Assembly: GCF_003852515.1 (NCBI RefSeq)
Contig: NZ_QAJK01000047.1
Span: 22,287 to 86,286, forward strand
Source: Variovorax sp. KBW07
Lineage (GTDB): Bacteria > Pseudomonadota > Gammaproteobacteria > Burkholderiales > Burkholderiaceae_C
Reading direction: 5' to 3'
DNA length: 64,000 bases
Of this stretch, positions 15,835-24,700 are shown piece by piece (within the stretch, counting starts at the first letter, position 1; each line of letters starts with the position of its first letter). The notes under the pieces were generated by a model. That model saw nothing but the letters and a program-made list of their open reading frames with translations, did not search any database and was not told the origin of the DNA. Both the position numbers and the translations under genes were made by a program.

Positions 15835-16580
15835 CGGGATCCTGTCGGCAACAGGCCGAGCCGGTTCCGTATGCGGGCCAGCAGGCCGGGTTGGACGGGA
15901 TCGCGCGCCGGGCCGGGGGGGCGGCTTTCAACGAACGGGGCGGCTTCGGGCAACGGCGCCGATGCCGGTGCGGCGGCGCTGGGGGCTTGGGCCGGCCGCG
16001 TGCTTTCGAGCAGTTCGGCGCGCCGCAGGTCGACAAGAAAGTCCAGGCAGTCCTGCTGCGCCAGGCCCGAGCGCTGCTGAAGCAGTGCCAGGGTGGTGGG
16101 CCTGCCGGTCATCAGCGTGGCCAGCCGGATGCGCACCGGCGCTTCGAGCAGGGCGGCCGGCGGCCAGCGCAGCAGGCGGAATTCGTCGTCGGGCCCGATG
16201 TGCCCGTCGGACGACGCCAGGCCCAGCCCGCGCGCATGCACGACCATGGCACCCATCCGGTTGAGCGTGTGTTCGAGCACGTCGGCATGCAGCGGCAGCG
16301 CCAGGAAGTGGCCGCCGCGTTGCGGGTCGACATGGCCGACGGCCAGCACCGGTACCGCCTTGGCGGGGTTGTCTTCCGTTGCCACGGCGCTTGCCGCCGG
16401 TTCGCCGACGACGCGCAGGTCGGCCGGTCCGGCCTTCCAGTCCCAGTGCTGGTGGGTGCGGTGGTCCAGCAGTCGCACCAGGGACCGGAGCAGCAGCTCT
16501 TCCCGGGGTGGCAACCCCTCGACGCTGAAGCTCAGCAAGGCGCGTTGGCCTTTGGTCGTGGGGTTGGCGGCTGTGGTCAT
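15831..16580 (-). CDS. Unknown protein, first gene of the GTPase-roadblock operon
   Basis: A 249-residue protein I do not recognise. The first ~190 residues look globular and soluble (LLSFSVEGLPPREELLLRSLVRLLDHRTHQHWDWK, then LRLLRWPPAALLEAPVRIRLATLM). Residues about 150-190, with TTLALLQQRSGLAQQDCLDFLVDLRRAELLE, look like a winged-helix-type segment, possibly analogous to the DUF742 winged-helix partner in conservons. The last ~50 residues are a Pro/Ala-rich disordered tail ending in a basic RIRNRLGLL helix. It overlaps the GTPase gene by 4 nt. The role is presumably tied to the GTPase. Confidence 0.75.
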   Translation of the reverse strand: MTTAANPTTKGQRALLSFSVEGLPPREELLLRSLVRLLDHRTHQHWDWKAGPADLRVVGEPAASAVATEDNPAKAVPVLAVGHVDPQRGGHFLALPLHADVLEHTLNRMGAMVVHARGLGLASSDGHIGPDDEFRLLRWPPAALLEAPVRIRLATLMTGRPTTLALLQQRSGLAQQDCLDFLVDLRRAELLESTRPAQAPSAAAPASAPLPEAAPFVESRPPGPARDPVQPGLLARIRNRLGLLPTGSR

Positions 16581-17000
16581 GACCGGCGCGCGCGGTGAAA
16601 GGGGGCCGGCAGCAGCAGCCGGCCGATGGCAGTCTTGCCTGGAACCAAAAGCACCAACTTGGGGCGCGTATGCCGGTTTGATTGCAACTTAAGGCTCTCT
16701 GTGTGGAATTTCGAAGATGAAACGCACGTGGCGTGGGTCGAAACGAGAACTAAAGCTTTATCAATGTGTGTGACGTCAAAAATATAACACTTGTTGCAAT
16801 TAAAAACACTAGATTACGAACGAAGAGTTTTCAGAGATTTTTGAGAGAGTGCCGGCCGGGCTTCACCGATGGCCTGACTTCGCGTAGGCGGACTCCCCCA
16901 ACCCGATTTGCAGCGGTTTTGCGGAATTAGCATGGGTCGCACCTGCCGCCAAAGGCAGCGATTTCTTCGTCGATCCATGTTTTTTGCAAAGGATTCCGTC
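16581..17000. other. Divergent promoter region with an AT-rich core
   Basis: 420 bp between the GTPase operon (minus) and the SYLF lipoprotein gene (plus). No coding frame is supported. Positions 16685-16860 are strikingly AT-rich for this genome and contain an 8-bp palindrome TGACGTCA (16771-16778) and candidate promoter words such as TTGCAA and TATAAC. I cannot assign exact promoters. Near 16941-16959, CTGCC/GGCAG can form a small hairpin in the leader of the downstream gene. Confidence 0.4.
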
Positions 17001-17585
17001 ATGAACACCATGAACCTCCGCACGCTTGCGCTCTCGTCCGCCGTCGTGATCGGCAGCATTGCCTTTGTCGGCTGCACCACCACCCGTCCTCAGGACCAGG
17101 CAAGCAGCGCCTCTTCGCGCACCTCGATCGACGCCCAGGTCGATGCGTCGTTGTCCAAGCTGTACGACTCGGTGAAGGGATCGCGCGAGCTGGTCGCCAA
17201 GTCGAGCGGCGTGCTTGTGTTTCCCGCCGTCGTGGGAGCCAGCATGGGCGTGGGCGCCGAATATGGCCGCGGCGCATTGCGCGTGAACGGCCGCACGCAG
17301 TCGTACTACAGCACCACCGCGGGCTCGATCGGCTTCCAGGCCGGTGCGCAATCGAAGGCGGTGATCTACCTCTTCACCACCCAGGCGGCACTGGACAAGT
17401 TCCGCAACAGCAAGGGCTGGACGGCGGGTGCCGACGCGACAGTGGCTGTCGCGACCATCGGTGCCAACGGCAACATCGACACCAACACGATCCGCCAACC
17501 GGTGGTGGGCTTCGTGATGACCAACGTGGGCCTGGAAGCCGGCGTCTCGCTGTCGGGCGCGAAGATCTCCGAGATCCAGCTCTAA
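17001..17585 (+). CDS. SYLF (Ysc84-type) domain lipoprotein
   Basis: A 194-residue lipoprotein with a signal peptide (LRTLALSSAVVIGSIAFVGC, lipobox FVGC) followed by a short Ser/Gln linker and a SYLF lipid-binding domain. Domain blocks are LYDSVKGSRELVAKSSGVLVFPAVVGASMGVGAEYGRGAL, YYSTTAGSIGFQAGAQSKAVIYLFTT, and VGFVMTNVGLEAGVSLSGAKISEIQL. SYLF proteins bind phosphoinositides in eukaryotes; bacterial members are envelope proteins of unclear role. The start was chosen at ATG 17001 behind AAAGGATTCC because it gives the lipoprotein signal. It is monocistronic and converges on the ParB-like gene. Confidence 0.88.
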   Translation: MNTMNLRTLALSSAVVIGSIAFVGCTTTRPQDQASSASSRTSIDAQVDASLSKLYDSVKGSRELVAKSSGVLVFPAVVGASMGVGAEYGRGALRVNGRTQSYYSTTAGSIGFQAGAQSKAVIYLFTTQAALDKFRNSKGWTAGADATVAVATIGANGNIDTNTIRQPVVGFVMTNVGLEAGVSLSGAKISEIQL

Positions 17586-17600
17586 ACAACCAGCCTGCAG

Positions 17601-17626
17601 GTCGCCTGCCTGCCCTGGCAGGCGAC
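17601..17626. terminator. Hairpin between convergent genes
   Basis: A perfect 10-bp stem, GTCGCCTGCC (17601-17610) with GGCAGGCGAC (17617-17626), loop TGCCCT. It lies in the 48-bp gap between the stops of the SYLF and ParB-like genes. A T-rich tail is lacking on the plus strand (AAGAAAATTATT follows), so efficiency is uncertain. Confidence 0.55.
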
Positions 17627-17633
17627 AAGAAAA

Positions 17634-18476
17634 TTATTGGCCGAGTTGCGCGCGCAGCTCGGCCACTTGCCTGCGCAGGTCTTCGTTCTCGGCCGTGAGC
17701 TCGGCCACGCGCTGCTCCAGCAACTGGACGGCGTCGGGCTTGGCCTGCTGTTGCGATTCGTCGGCATCGGCTTCTCCCGATTCTTCGCGCGGCTTCTTCT
17801 TCGATTCGCGCACGCGCTTGGCGGCCTGCTTGAGCTCGTCCTTGCCCGCGTTCGCGGCAATGACCTGTTCTTCGGCCGGAAGCGTGGCCACCGCCGCGGC
17901 GGTGTTGATGGAGATCACGCCCGACTTCACGGCCGCCACCAGTTCCGGCGCGGCCTGCTTCTGGATCTTCTCGATCATGCCGACCTGGCTGCTGCTCAGG
18001 CGCGCTGCCTTGGCAATGGCTTCGCGGCTGTTCATGGGCGCCTGGGGCGGCATGGCGGGAGCCGCATCGGCCGATGAGGCCTCGGCAGCCGGCGTGTCGA
18101 CATCGAAGGGTGCATCAGATGAAGCCGGTTGTGCAGTGGCCATGCGGGCGCGCTGCTCGTCGACGATGTCTTTCTTGCGCAGGGCCAGCACGCCGCGCAG
18201 GAAGTCCGAAATGCTGCGCCGGCCCAGGTGCTGGTCGATCATCCAGAGGTGCACGTCGTCGATGGTCTTGAAGCGCGTGTTCTGCACCGTCTGGAACGGC
18301 AGGTCGTGCTTCTTGCAGATCCCGTAGCGGTTGTGTCCGTCTACCAGCACGTCGCCCCACAGCACCAGCGCGTCGCGGCAACCCTCGGCGAGGATGCTCC
18401 GCTCGAGCGCTTCGTGTTCCTCCGGAGTCAGTGGATCGATATAGGCTTTGAGTTCTTCGTTGACGACGATGTTCAT
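17634..18476 (-). CDS. ParB N-terminal-like nuclease/CTPase-fold protein with coiled-coil tail
   Basis: A 280-residue soluble protein. Residues 1-75 match the ParB/Srx-like fold: LTPEEHEALERSILAEGCRDALVLW, then VLVDGHNRYGICKKHDLPF. Residues ~145-215 contain NSREAIAKAARLSSSQVGMIEKIQ, a KorB/ParB-like DNA-binding helical region. The C-terminus is a heptad coiled coil (LLEQRVAELTAENEDLRRQVAELRAQL). A Pro/Ala-rich acidic linker separates the parts. No ParA is adjacent, so it is unlikely to be the chromosomal ParB. It begins 30 bp downstream of the phosphopantetheinyl transferase gene on the same strand and may be co-transcribed with it. Function unknown, possibly a regulator. Confidence 0.82.
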   Translation of the reverse strand: MNIVVNEELKAYIDPLTPEEHEALERSILAEGCRDALVLWGDVLVDGHNRYGICKKHDLPFQTVQNTRFKTIDDVHLWMIDQHLGRRSISDFLRGVLALRKKDIVDEQRARMATAQPASSDAPFDVDTPAAEASSADAAPAMPPQAPMNSREAIAKAARLSSSQVGMIEKIQKQAAPELVAAVKSGVISINTAAAVATLPAEEQVIAANAGKDELKQAAKRVRESKKKPREESGEADADESQQQAKPDAVQLLEQRVAELTAENEDLRRQVAELRAQLGQ

Positions 18477-18506
18477 GGGGAGGGGATCGGGGAGAGGGTC
18501 GGCATT

Positions 18507-19313
18507 TTAGGTGGGCGCGCTTGCGCGGGTCGTGCGAACCTGGCGCGGCCTGTCCCATTCCAGCGGTGCGATCTCGCGGCAGACGATGCGTGCGGCGCTC
18601 GAGGCGAGCGGCGCGGCGCACAGTGCCACGAGGTGCTCGGGCGTCGGCTGCAGTTGCCAGAATTGCCAGCGCTGCGCGTCGTCGTTGGCGCGTGCATCCG
18701 CGAGTGCGAATTCGATGCCGCCACTGTCGTGGTCCAGCGCAAAGCCGAAGCTGTCGAGCGGGATCTGCAAGCCCATGCCGCGCGCCTTGATGTAGCTCTC
18801 TTTCAGCGTCCACAGTTCGAAGAAGCGCGTTGCCTGCTGAGCGGAAGGCAATGCGCGCAATGCCTGGGTTTCGGCCGGCGAAAAGAAGTGGTCGGCAACG
18901 TCGAGCGACGCCTTGCGGCCGACGTTTTCGGCATCGACACCCAGCGCGACGTTTCGCGCAAGGGCCAGCACGATCAGCCCGTCGGTGTGGCTCAGGTTGA
19001 AGTCCAGGCCTTGGGCTTCCTCGGCCACGGGCGCGTCGATGCGTGGGCGCCCGAAAGCTCCGGCCGCGAACTGCCAGGCCTGTGGCCGCACCGGTGCATA
19101 GCGCGACAGCACCGAGCGCACCATCGCGCGCGTCAACAGGTAGCGATGCCGGTCGCGTGCGAAGTGAAAGCGGTCTTGCTTCGACAGCTCCTGCGTCGTC
19201 AGCAATGCGCGGCAAGCGGCCGTCAGCGCGTTGCTGCCGGCGTCGCCGTGAAAGCAGAGCCAGAGATGAATTTCGCCCGGGGGCAGGGGAATGAGGGGAG
19301 CGGCGCTTGGCAT
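18507..19313 (-). CDS. 4'-Phosphopantetheinyl transferase (Sfp type)
   Basis: A 268-residue enzyme that transfers phosphopantetheine from CoA to the conserved serine of carrier domains. Motifs are GRPRIDAP (P1-like), LDFNLSHTDGLIVLALA, the Mg-binding LGVDAE, and FFELWTLKESYIKARGMGL, which carries the W-x-x-KE-[SA] signature of broad-specificity Sfp-type enzymes. It sits at the edge of the siderophore locus, divergent from the ECF sigma gene, and is the obvious activator of the eight carrier domains encoded at 21.8-50.2 kb. ATG 19313 was chosen; an in-frame ATG 33 nt upstream is possible. Confidence 0.93.
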   Translation of the reverse strand: MPSAAPLIPLPPGEIHLWLCFHGDAGSNALTAACRALLTTQELSKQDRFHFARDRHRYLLTRAMVRSVLSRYAPVRPQAWQFAAGAFGRPRIDAPVAEEAQGLDFNLSHTDGLIVLALARNVALGVDAENVGRKASLDVADHFFSPAETQALRALPSAQQATRFFELWTLKESYIKARGMGLQIPLDSFGFALDHDSGGIEFALADARANDDAQRWQFWQLQPTPEHLVALCAAPLASSAARIVCREIAPLEWDRPRQVRTTRASAPT

Positions 19314-19635
19314 GAAGAGGCCACTGCGTAAGGGCCACGTTCGCAATTTTTCACGGATGATGACATGGCGCGAAGTGGACTATCATCGCGATCCCCCGCA
19401 TGAGCGATGCCGGACTTTGCGTTTCCGCAGAGCTTTCCGACCGTGCGATTCGCAGCGCCGAATTCTTCCGGGGCTCCACATCACTTTGTTTTGAACGTTG
19501 ATCCGAAGGGTCATCAGGGTGACTCGAAACTTGCATATAAATAGAAATGATTCTTATTTAGATTTGTGCATCGAAAGTAGTAAATCGGACTTGCGGCCCG
19601 TCTCGGCTCGCTCACAGGAGGAAGAGGTGTTGAAC
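19314..19635. other. Divergent intergenic region controlling the siderophore locus
   Basis: 322 bp between the phosphopantetheinyl transferase (minus) and ECF sigma (plus) starts. It contains the Fur-box/promoter at 19531-19560 and the sigma ribosome binding site AGGAGGAAGAGG (19616-19627). No gene is supported here. An upstream in-frame TTG (19498) is excluded as the sigma start because the Fur box would lie inside the coding sequence. Confidence 0.6.
19531..19560 (+). promoter_or_regulatory. Fur box over the ECF sigma promoter
   Basis: AATAGAAATGATTCTTATT (19540-19558) matches 15 of 18 informative positions of the proteobacterial Fur-box form AATGAGAATnATTCTCATT. It sits in a wider imperfect palindrome (19538-19560). 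TTGCAT (19531-19536), an 18-nt spacer and TATTTA (19555-19560) form a plausible promoter fully covered by the box. Iron-loaded Fur would block sigma expression, making this the master iron switch. Confidence 0.8.
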
Positions 19636-20169
19636 ATGCCAGTGCATTCGTTGGAGCCTTCGCTCGGGGAGGTCTTCATTGCCAATCGCGCGCAGCTTTG
19701 GCGCGTCGCCCGCAAGATCGTCAACACGGCGGACCTGGCCGACGACGTGGTGCAGGACGCCTACCTGAAGATCGTCGATGGCCCTTGCGTGCGGCAGGCC
19801 CATCAGCCCATCGGCTACTGCTGCCAGGTAGTGCGCAACATGGCACTGGACTACTGCCGCCGCCATCGCGTCGAGGCCAGCTACCGCACCTTCGACGTCG
19901 ATGTTGAACTGCTCGACGTGCCGACCGCCTCCACACCCGACCGCATGATGTGCGAGCGCCAGGTCATCAGCGCCATCGACAAGGTGCTCTCCGGGCTTCC
20001 GCCCCGAACTCGCCTGGTGTTCGAGCTCTACCGCCTGGAAGGCCTCACGCAGCGCGAAATCGCGGCCCGCCTGGGTTGCGCGTTGGGGCTGGTGAACGGC
20101 TTGATCGCCGAGGCCGCGACGGCCATCAAGTCGTGCGGCCACCTGCTGCTCGAAAGCGGTTCGCGCTGA
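19636..20169 (+). CDS. ECF sigma factor, iron-starvation (PvdS/FecI-like) type
   Basis: A 177-residue extracytoplasmic-function sigma-70 factor. Region 2 is VFIANRAQLWRVARKIVNTADLADDVVQDAYLKIV, followed by YCCQVVRNMALDYCRRHRVE. Region 4 is LSGLPPRTRLVFELYRLEGLTQREIAARLGCALGLVNGLIAEA. Similar sigmas direct siderophore genes in Pseudomonas (PvdS) and Burkholderia (OrbS). ATG 19636 was chosen behind the AGGAGGAAGAGG stretch; TTG 19630 is an alternative. The promoter carries a Fur box. Its targets are presumably the biosynthesis and uptake genes that follow, but I could not find a convincing sigma-specific promoter motif by eye. Confidence 0.92.
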   Translation: MPVHSLEPSLGEVFIANRAQLWRVARKIVNTADLADDVVQDAYLKIVDGPCVRQAHQPIGYCCQVVRNMALDYCRRHRVEASYRTFDVDVELLDVPTASTPDRMMCERQVISAIDKVLSGLPPRTRLVFELYRLEGLTQREIAARLGCALGLVNGLIAEAATAIKSCGHLLLESGSR

Positions 20170-20286
20170 AAGGTCGTCGCCCGCGCATGGGAAGGGGCCT
20201 GCCCGTTTCCCGCGAGAATGCGCGTTGTGCAGTGGCCGGGGCGTTCAGGCGCCGGCCTGCGCGGACAACGCGAACGGCTTTCAAGA

Positions 20287-20559
20287 ATGACACAGGAAAA
20301 AGACGATCCCATCTGGAACACCGCATGGGACTGGGTACAGCGCGAGCACGACCGCGAAAGTTTCGACGACGCGGCGCGCGCCGAAATGACCGCCTGGCTC
20401 CTGGCGCAGCCCTCGCATCGCCGTGCCTACGACAAGGCCGCGCAACTCTGGCTGCTCGCGGGCTTCGTGCCGCCGGCCAATGATTTCGGCGACGGCGACG
20501 AATCGCCCGACACCGATATGGATACCGACACCGGCCCCGTCCCCCGCGCCGGCAAGTAA
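20287..20559 (+). CDS. Mini-FecR protein: DUF4880 (FecR N-terminal) domain only
   Basis: A 90-residue cytoplasmic protein. Residues about 8-60 match the FecR N-terminal domain DUF4880: AWDWVQREHDRESFDDAARAEMTAWLLAQPSHRRAYDKAAQLWLLAG. Full FecR regulators continue with a membrane helix and a ~200-residue periplasmic part; here the chain ends after an acidic tail (DFGDGDESPDTDMDTDTG). The N-terminal cytoplasmic part of FecR is known to suffice for activating FecI, so this fragment may be a sigma cofactor without a sensor. It follows the ECF sigma gene by 117 bp. A similar fragment is encoded at 57.5 kb. Confidence 0.72.
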   Translation: MTQEKDDPIWNTAWDWVQREHDRESFDDAARAEMTAWLLAQPSHRRAYDKAAQLWLLAGFVPPANDFGDGDESPDTDMDTDTGPVPRAGK

Positions 20560-20784
20560 AGCCAGACTTCCCTGCCAACGCGCGCCACGCCGCGCGATCG
20601 CTGTTCGTGCAATGGCCCTGCCGGCCCGCTCCGGCGGATGCAGCCGTCTTCCCCCGCAAGTGCTCCCTCGTGAAATGAACAGATTCGCCCTTGAAGCGTC
20701 CTGTTGGCAGGGGCGCTGCGATTCGATCCGGTCCGCGACCGGCCATCGGGCGCTCCTTCTGTTCAATCACACAAGGATGCACCG

Positions 20785-21042
20785 ATGTCGACCAGCTGTT
20801 TTGACCGCGAAGACGAAGCCTTCATCGTTCTGGTCAATCACGAAGACCAGTACTCCATCTGGCCGCACTGGAAGGCCGTTCCCGGCGGATGGACTGCCGT
20901 CGATGGCGTGCGCGGCGACAAGAAAACCGTGCTGGCCTATGTCGAGAGCCACTGGACCGACATGCGTCCGCGCTCGCTGCGCGAATGGATGCAGCAGCAG
21001 GAAAAAGAAGGCGCGCAGGCCACGGAGCGCGTGGCCGGCTGA
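20785..21042 (+). CDS. MbtH-family NRPS accessory protein
   Basis: An 85-residue chaperone-like partner of adenylation domains. All hallmark blocks are present: [27 protein letters not shown], and [18 protein letters not shown] near the C-terminus. MbtH proteins bind NRPS A domains and are often needed for their folding and activity. The stop codon overlaps the thioesterase start (TGATG), so the two are translationally coupled. The ATG lies behind AAGGATGCACCG; an in-frame ATG 81 nt upstream would only add a non-conserved leader. Confidence 0.96.
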   Translation: MSTSCFDREDEAFIVLVNHEDQYSIWPHWKAVPGGWTAVDGVRGDKKTVLAYVESHWTDMRPRSLREWMQQQEKEGAQATERVAG

Positions 21043-21779
21043 TGGTCATGCAGGCGCCTCTCTCGCTCTTGTGCCTGCCTTGCGCCGGCGCGAGCGCTGC
21101 CATGTACCTGCGCTGGCGTCGTTTCCTTCCGCCGTGGGTGCGTGTGGTGCCGGTGGAGTTGCCGGGGCGCGGCGCGCGAATGGGCGAGGCCTTCGTCGAA
21201 GACTTCGAAGCCCTGGTCGCGCGCATCTGCTCCGAGCAGGCCGAGGCGATGCGCGGCGACTTCGCGATCTTCGGCCACAGCATGGGCGCGTTGCTGGCCC
21301 ACGGCGTGGCCCGCCGGCTCCAGGCTTCGCGGCGGCCCTTGCCGCGCGCGCTGCTGGAGTCGGGTTGCGCGGCCCCTTCGCGGCGCGACCCCGCGCGCTT
21401 TGACGGCGGAGAAGACGACGCCTCGCTGATCGCCGAGTTGCGCAAGCAGGGCGGCACGCCCGAAGAGGTGTTCGCCAGTGACGAACTCATGCGCATCACG
21501 CTCGACACCTTGCGCGCCGACCGCCGCGTCTGCCGCAGCCATGTCGACAACACGGCCGGCGCGTCGTCGCCGCCGCTGCCACTGCCCGTTCATGCCTTCG
21601 CGGGGCGTCATGACGACATCGAGCCGTCGGCCATGGCCGCCTGGTCGAAGGAAACCGCCGGCGTTTTCACGCTCGACTGGTTCGACGGCGGGCACTTCTT
21701 CCTGCGGCAGCACGAGGCCGGATTTCTCGCAGCGCTCGCGCGGCACCTGCCGACACAGACACATCTTCACGCGCACTAA
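21042..21779 (+). CDS. Type II thioesterase (NRPS/PKS proofreading)
   Basis: A 245-residue alpha/beta hydrolase of the external thioesterase family. LLCLPCAGASAAMYLRWRRFLP is the N-terminal signature, with nucleophile Ser in FGHSMGALLAH, catalytic Asp in the GRHDD region and His in DGGHFFL near the C-terminus. Type II enzymes remove stalled or misprimed groups from carrier domains. No thioesterase domain exists in any of the five assembly-line proteins, so this protein might also take part in release of the finished chain, although that is not its usual role. The start overlaps the MbtH stop; a second ATG lies two codons on. Confidence 0.94.
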   Translation: MVMQAPLSLLCLPCAGASAAMYLRWRRFLPPWVRVVPVELPGRGARMGEAFVEDFEALVARICSEQAEAMRGDFAIFGHSMGALLAHGVARRLQASRRPLPRALLESGCAAPSRRDPARFDGGEDDASLIAELRKQGGTPEEVFASDELMRITLDTLRADRRVCRSHVDNTAGASSPPLPLPVHAFAGRHDDIEPSAMAAWSKETAGVFTLDWFDGGHFFLRQHEAGFLAALARHLPTQTHLHAH

Positions 21780-21788
21780 AGGGTCGAT

Positions 21789-24700
21789 ATGAATCAATTG
21801 CTCGCGACGGAATCCGCCGGCCGGCAACCGCGCAATTTCGTGGCGCACCTGCGCGCGCTGGCCGAGCAGCGCGCAAACGATGTTTGGCTCACCGTGGTCG
21901 ACGAGGTCGATGGCGTCTACAGCGAGCAGCCTTTTACCTACGCCGTCTTCGAGCGCCGCGTGCGTGCGCTCGCGGCGCGTTTGCAGCAGCAGTTCGCCAA
22001 GGGCGACCGCGCGCTCGTCATGCTCGACAACGGCGACCACTATGCCGTGAGCATGCTGGCCTGCTTCTACTGCGGCGTGATTGCCGTGCCCGTGTTCCCG
22101 CCCGAATCCACGCGGCCCCAGCACCTGGCCCGGCTCACCGGCGTGGCGGCCGATTCGCAGGCGCGCTGCGTGCTCACCTCGACCGTGTTCAGCGAAGCGA
22201 TGGCCGCGGCCGGCAGCCAGTTCGGCGAAGTGGCCATTGTTGCCGTCGATGCGATCGACCTCGCGCTCGCCGATGCGTGGCAGCCTTTCGAGCCGACCGG
22301 TGAAGACATCGCCTTCCTGCAATACACCTCGGGCTCGACCTCTGCGCCCAAGGGTGTCATCGTCACGCATGGCAACCTGATGGCCAACGAACATGCCATC
22401 CAGGTCGGCATGGGCATCGGCCCCGACGACAAGTTCGTCTCGTGGGCGCCGCTGTACCACGACATGGGCCTCATCGGCGGCCTGATGCAGCCGCTCTACA
22501 GCGGCATCCCGCTGGTGCTGACTTCGCCGCGCTACTTTCTGGAGCGGCCGGTGCGCTGGCTCGAGCTGATCTCGCGCCACCGCGCCACGCTCAGCGGCGG
22601 GCCCGACTTCTCGTTTCGCCTGTGCCTGGAGCGCGTGAAAGATGCGCAGATCGCGCAGCTCGACCTGTCGAGCTGGCGCGTGGCCTATACCGGCGCCGAA
22701 CCGGTGCGCGCCGACACCGAGCTCGATTTCATCGAGCGATTCGCGCCCGCGGGCTTCGACCCCGGCGCGGTCTACGCCTGCTATGGCCTTGCCGAAGCCA
22801 CCTTGTTCGTGACCGGCGGCAAGCGCGGCGGCGGCATGGTCGCGCGCGGCTTCAGCGCCGACGGACTGGCCAGTGGCCAAGGCATGCCGAGCGAAGACGG
22901 CACCTTGCTCGTCGGCTGCGGCGCGGTGGCCGTTCATCACGACGTCGAGATCATCGACCCCGCAACGCTGTCGGTGGTGGCGCCCGGCCGCATCGGCGAA
23001 ATCTGGGTGAGCGGCGCGAGCATCGGCGCCGGCTACTGGGGCAAGCCGCGCGAATCCGCCGAGACCTTCGTCGAGATTGCGGGACGCCGCTGGCTGCGCA
23101 CCGGCGATCTCGGTTTCGTCTGCGACGGCGAGCTCTATGTGACGGGCCGCATCAAGGACCTGATCATCGTTCGCGGCCACAACATCTATCCGCAGGACAT
23201 CGAGCGGGTCATCGAGGCCGAGGTCGATGCGGTGCGCAAGGGCCGTGTCGCGGTGTTCGCGGCCAGCGGGCCCGATGGCGAAGGCATCGGCGCCGCGGCC
23301 GAGGTGTCGCGCAGCATGCAGAAGCTGGTGCCCCCGCAGGTGCTGGTCGAGGCGCTCAGCGCAGCGGTCAGCGAAGTGTTCGGCGAGCCGCTGTCGGCCG
23401 TGCTGCTGCTCAACCCGGGCGGCATGCCCAAGACCACCAGCGGCAAGCTGCAGCGCAGCGCCTGCCGCGCCGGCTGGCTGGACCGCAGCGCCGACGCCTA
23501 TGCCATCTACGAGCGCGGCGCTTTCGTCAAGGGCGGCCCCGCAGAGGCGCAAGCCGAGCGGCCCGCGCTCGACGAGACCGAGCGCGCCATCGATGCCATC
23601 TGGCGCGAAGTGCTCAGGCCCGCCGACGCAAAGCCCTTTGCACGCGATGCTCATTTCTTCACGCGTGGCGGCAGCTCGCTCACCGCCACGCAGGTGGCGG
23701 CACGCATATCGGGCCACTGGGACATCGACTACCCGGTGCGCCTGATGTTCGAACACCCGCGGCTGCATGAGAGCGCGGCCGCCATCCGGGAGCGGTTGGC
23801 GCAAGGCGCGCACGCACGGCCCGCGCCCATCGCGGTGCTGCCGGCCGAGCGCCGGCAGCATGCATTGCCGCTGTCGCATGCGCAGGAGCGCCAGTGGTTC
23901 CTCTGGCAGCTCGACCCCGGCAGCGCGGCGTACCACATGAGCGGCGCGCTGCGCCTCACCGGCGTATTGCAGGCCGATGCGTTGCAGGCCGCGTTGAACG
24001 ATCTGGTCGTGCGCCACGAATCGCTGCGCACTGTGTTCCGCGCCGGCAGCGACGGCGTTGCCGCGCAATGGATCAAGCCCTCCGCCACGCTGGCGCTGGA
24101 AGTGATCGACCTGCGCGCCGTGCCCGACGGCCAGCGCGGCGAACAGCTGGAAAAAGAAACCCGCCGCATCAAGGCCACGCCCTTCGACCTGACCCAAGGC
24201 GGCTTGCTGCGCACCGCGCTGTTCCGCCTGGCCGACGACACGCAGGTGCTCACCGTGGTGATGCATCACATCGTGTCCGACGGCGCCTCGATGCAGGTGC
24301 TCATCGACGAACTCGCTGCCGGCTACGCCGCGCGCCTGCAGGGCCGTTCGGCGGCGTTGCCGGTGCCACGCGTGCAGTACGCCGACTACGCCGCGTGGCA
24401 GCGCGACTGGCTCGCCGCCGGTGAGGCGGAGCGCCAGCTCGGCTGGTGGCGCGCGCAACTCGGCGACGAGCACCCGGTGCTCGAACTGCGCACCGATCAC
24501 CCGCGCAAGCCGCAAGCCAGCTACCGCGCGGCCCGGCATGCCTTCGAATTGCCCGCGCCCTTGCTCGGCCAGTTGCGCGGCGTGGCGCAGGCCGAAGGCG
24601 GCACGCTGTTCATGGTGCTGCTGGCGGGCCTGCAGGTGCTGTTGCATCGCTACACCGGGCAGGAAGAGATCCGCGTCGGGGCCGCCATTGCGAACCGCAA

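Noticed and set aside
15284-16036. Upstream extension of the first roadblock frame to 378 codons
   Set aside because: The extension runs antisense-free but out of frame through the GTPase gene and is Arg/Pro-rich; the roadblock domain starts at 15283.
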